A DNA stretch of 64,000 nucleotides, taken from assembly GCA_030220185.1 (NCBI GenBank), contig JASPKZ010010239.1, positions 2,002,001-2,066,000 on the forward strand, given 5' to 3'. The notes beneath the pieces were generated by a model. The model was given only the letters and a program-made list of their open reading frames with translations, had not been told where the DNA came from and did not search any database. The position numbers and the translations under genes are program-made. Origin of the DNA: Diploptera punctata (lineage: Eukaryota; Arthropoda; Insecta; Blattodea; Blaberidae). This document shows positions 63,292 through 64,000 of the stretch, piece after piece (the first letter of the stretch is position 1; each line of letters opens with the position of its first letter).

Positions 63292-63294
<3 letters not shown>
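62235..63294 (-). pseudogene. 5'-truncated family B reverse transcriptase, broken
   Basis: The frame starts inside motif A (LKAYDSVPR near 63280) and has GCCLSPTLFKIY (motif B). A damaged catalytic box reads FADG where FADD is expected (near 62970). It continues with EIDYKKWRLQINYNKTEYL, KIKYLGSTLDKSENS, MLYGSETWTVSRKQ and LLAAEMDFWRR before the tail. Several frameshifts. It is the same family as 7400-10866. Confidence 0.88.
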
Positions 63295-63333
<39 letters not shown>

Positions 63334-63348
63334 TATTATTATTATCAT
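63295..63348. repeat. (ATT)n microsatellite
   Basis: ATT array at the 5' truncation point of the preceding retrotransposon. Confidence 0.95.
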
Positions 63349-63832
63349 CGTCGTAGTCGCCGTCATTATCGTTGCCTCATTCAGAGGAAAAATAAGAAGA
63401 TATTGTGTTGAATTCACTATATTCCAGGATGGAAGTTAGGTCGTTTGGTTTATAGCCACACAGTGAATACATATGAAGTAATTACAAATACAAAGTGCTA
63501 GCAATGAAAACCGAGTTTAGAGTTTGAAAAACGAGAAAGAAAGCGTAACATAAAAACAAAAGAAGGAAATAAAAAAGAAACATTATTGGAAACCTGCACG
63601 ACCACATTACCGCCGTAAATAACCGGAAATGAGACTCGTTGCTCGGCCGGAAGCCAAAGGGTGCTAACATTCAGTGCTATAGGGTATTAACAAACAATTT
63701 CTACACTTTTATTGTCACAACTTCACGACCGAAACTTGAGACAATACCATTTGTAACCCACACAGAACCATAATATAGTTAACTTATAGAAGCTTCAGTA
63801 AATGTTATTTCTCCTAATGATAGTTCAATTTC

Positions 63833-64000
63833 GGTTCAACGCTGTGGCCTCAGAGTAAAGTCGTTTCCTCGTATGCAGAGATCCCTGGTTCGATCCCTAG
63901 GTAATGATTTTGTTTTTATTTTTCCTCTACTAAAAACGAATGTGAGAAAAATTAAGGTCCAAATTGTCCCTGAACATTAACTGGTCGCCACAATAACCAT
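63833..64000 (+). mobile_element. Family B SINE, diverged, running off the window end
   Basis: AACGCTGTGGCCTCAGAGTA and GGTTCGATCCCTAGG give the head. The body has GAATGTGAGAAAAATTAAGG and CCTGAACATTA before the window ends. Confidence 0.75.

Noticed and set aside
1..64000. LTR retrotransposons or host genes
   Set aside because: I found no long terminal repeats, no protease/integrase motifs and no multi-exon gene with recognisable host domains. Distant or heavily spliced genes could still be missed by eye.

Overview
This window looks like repeat-dense, AT-rich nuclear DNA from an arthropod, most likely an insect. I see no convincing intact host gene. Coding signal comes almost only from transposable elements: reverse transcriptases with FADD/YADD boxes, an APE-type endonuclease, and Tc1/mariner transposases with DD34E or mariner-type catalytic boxes. 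tRNA-derived SINEs, microsatellites and palindromic elements fill much of the rest. From memory, the recurring non-LTR 3' end (coding text LRWAGHVARM ... WRAYVRPAMNLRV, followed by a 4-bp tandem tail) is typical of cockroach-type (Blattodea) genomes. I offer that as inference, not as an identification.

Layout. 0-5 kb: a Tc1 element (1005-2529) and a diverged 0.45-kb tandem duplication. 5-11 kb: reverse-transcriptase relics, then a broken but nearly complete non-LTR element (about 7.4-10.9 kb) split by a SINE with a 12-bp target duplication. 11-19 kb: an internally deleted mariner-like element with its inverted repeats, a clean 5'-truncated retrotransposon insertion with an intact 307-codon frame (12249-13200), several SINEs, and a nested palindrome of about 1.3 kb (16.5-17.8 kb). 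19-31 kb: mostly decayed relics, a small inverted-repeat element, and a composite element made of a ~160-bp tandem array plus a hairpin with a tRNA-Tyr-like pseudogene between them. 31-42 kb: a jockey/CR1-like element on the minus strand (35.0-38.9 kb) sitting inside an older repeat, a second copy of the composite array-plus-hairpin element, and a nearly perfect 290-bp palindrome. 42-52 kb: a second Tc1 element with perfect 28-bp ends, a retrotransposon inserted into a SINE, a decayed mariner, and a 3.3-kb stretch bounded by Tc1-like ends that holds a degenerate ~33-bp minisatellite. 52-64 kb: further palindromes, SINEs, an inverted pair of tRNA-like sequences, a retrotransposon 3' end with an internal triplication, and a short fragment of a conserved insect repeat-associated protein.

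How the parts relate. The elements form a layered record. Old interspersed repeats (for example the four-copy ACTCATGCCCC family) are cut by non-LTR insertions, which are in turn cut by SINEs. Two SINE copies 41 kb apart are almost identical and each keeps its target duplication, so that family was active recently. Several families appear as palindromes. Four of these share a CTGAAGATG-stem-CGAAA block that suggests a common origin, possibly the ends of Penelope-like elements. All functional statements rest on motifs read by eye; no alignment or database search was possible.
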